DNA of 64,000 nt from contig NZ_CP019914.1 in NCBI RefSeq assembly GCF_002214805.1, positions 2,480,001 through 2,544,000 of the forward strand. Direction: 5' to 3'. The notes under the pieces are model-generated. The model saw only the letters and a list, made by a program, of their open reading frames with translations, did no database searches and was not told the origin of the DNA. Source of the stretch: Brachyspira hampsonii (GTDB lineage: Bacteria; Spirochaetota; Brachyspiria; Brachyspirales; Brachyspiraceae). Numbering within the stretch: position 1 is the first letter of the stretch; each line of letters starts with the position of its first letter. The position numbers were made by a program, and so were the translations under genes. Below, piece by piece: positions 63,743 to 64,000 of this stretch.

Positions 63743-64000
63743 TTAAAATGGCACTTCATCATCATCTTCAAAACTGCCTAAATCAACATTTCCGCTAGAA
63801 GCAGAAAGAGAATAGGCTGTATCCATACCGGAAGCAGCATTAGCAGAAGTTCCAAGCATTTGCATAGACTGCATAATGATTCTCACTTTAGATCTTGCAG
63901 TATTAGTATCTTTATCTTGCCATCTTTCCTGTCTTAAAGTACCCATCACAGCAACTTGCTTTCCTTTTGTAAGATATTTGCTTACAGTTTCAGCCATTTT
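63743..64000 (-). CDS. ssb: Single-stranded DNA-binding protein, C-terminal part
   Basis: The gene enters from the right edge; the visible part is the C-terminal 85 residues. It starts KMAETVSKYLTKGKQVAVMG followed by TLRQERWQDKD, which is the last part of the OB fold, then a Ser/Ala/Met linker and the acidic tip SFEDDDEVPF that binds partner proteins. The ATG at 63995-63997 is internal to the fold, so the true start lies beyond the window. SSB coats single-stranded DNA in replication, repair and recombination. Confidence 0.95.
   Translation of the reverse strand, partial: KMAETVSKYLTKGKQVAVMGTLRQERWQDKDTNTARSKVRIIMQSMQMLGTSANAASGMDTAYSLSASSGNVDLGSFEDDDEVPF

Overview
The window is a very AT-rich chromosomal segment (about a quarter G+C by eye). 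Several things point to a spirochaete of the genus Brachyspira: TPR-rich proteins, BspA/TpLRR-type leucine-rich lipoproteins, very AT-biased codons, short AT-rich leaders and spirochaete-like lipoboxes. The genus is inferred from gene style, not from a database match.

Layout. 1-2.2 kb: the 3' end of an MBOAT O-acyltransferase and its SGNH-like partner. 2.4-5.2 kb: a small duplicated protein with cystatin-like motifs and two LRR lipoproteins. 5.5-13.8 kb: an FMN-dependent hydroxy-acid oxidase, two TPR proteins, a MATE exporter and a Na+/solute symporter. 13.9-16.8 kb: a duplicated block of tiny zinc-finger genes and paralogous lipoproteins. 17.5-22.8 kb: a DUF285-repeat protein with a DUF4132-like tail, then ileS. 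22.9-44.8 kb: a large defence island. 44.8-64 kb: housekeeping and envelope genes (HD protein, RND transporter, B3/B4 protein, rpmE, lipoproteins, a DUF115/Maf-like protein, ispA-like prenyl synthase, Rpn-like nuclease, purD, LRR lipoprotein, FMN reductase, aldo/keto reductase, rpsR, ssb).

The defence island is the centre of interest. It holds two full-length single-chain (type IIG, Eco57I-like) restriction-modification genes and two 5'-truncated relics of such genes. The second full-length gene carries a (CACAG)13 tract directly after its start codon. Both other reading frames hit a stop within about 20 bases of the tract, so it should be a phase-variable ON/OFF switch. Each methylase 3' end is followed by a different accessory module: a DUF plus XRE/ImmA-IrrE metallopeptidase; a Gabija-like ATPase-TOPRIM/UvrD pair; a two-gene membrane module; and a KAP-type P-loop NTPase. 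HicAB and a DUF2442/DUF4160 pair fill further gaps.

The gaps are occupied by a G+C-richer mosaic repeat (called family A here). It has a CCGCACG...CCGTGCGG outer stem and small interchangeable hairpins whose stems covary between copies. Both methylase relics begin exactly at the end of the same 17-base repeat module. Base composition of the methylase genes also shifts near the NPPY catalytic motif. My working model is a modular defence locus in which the specificity domain plus its downstream effector is exchanged at the NPPY region, with structured repeats at the junctions and a slipped-strand switch on the active copy.

Elsewhere the long gene-free stretches hold a second, palindromic interspersed element (family B, with GCACGG- or CACGCG-type stems) and a third short hairpin family. 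There is also a perfect (CAACAG)25 tract encoding 50 glutamines behind a plausible promoter. I saw no tRNA, rRNA, CRISPR array, transposase or integrase gene.
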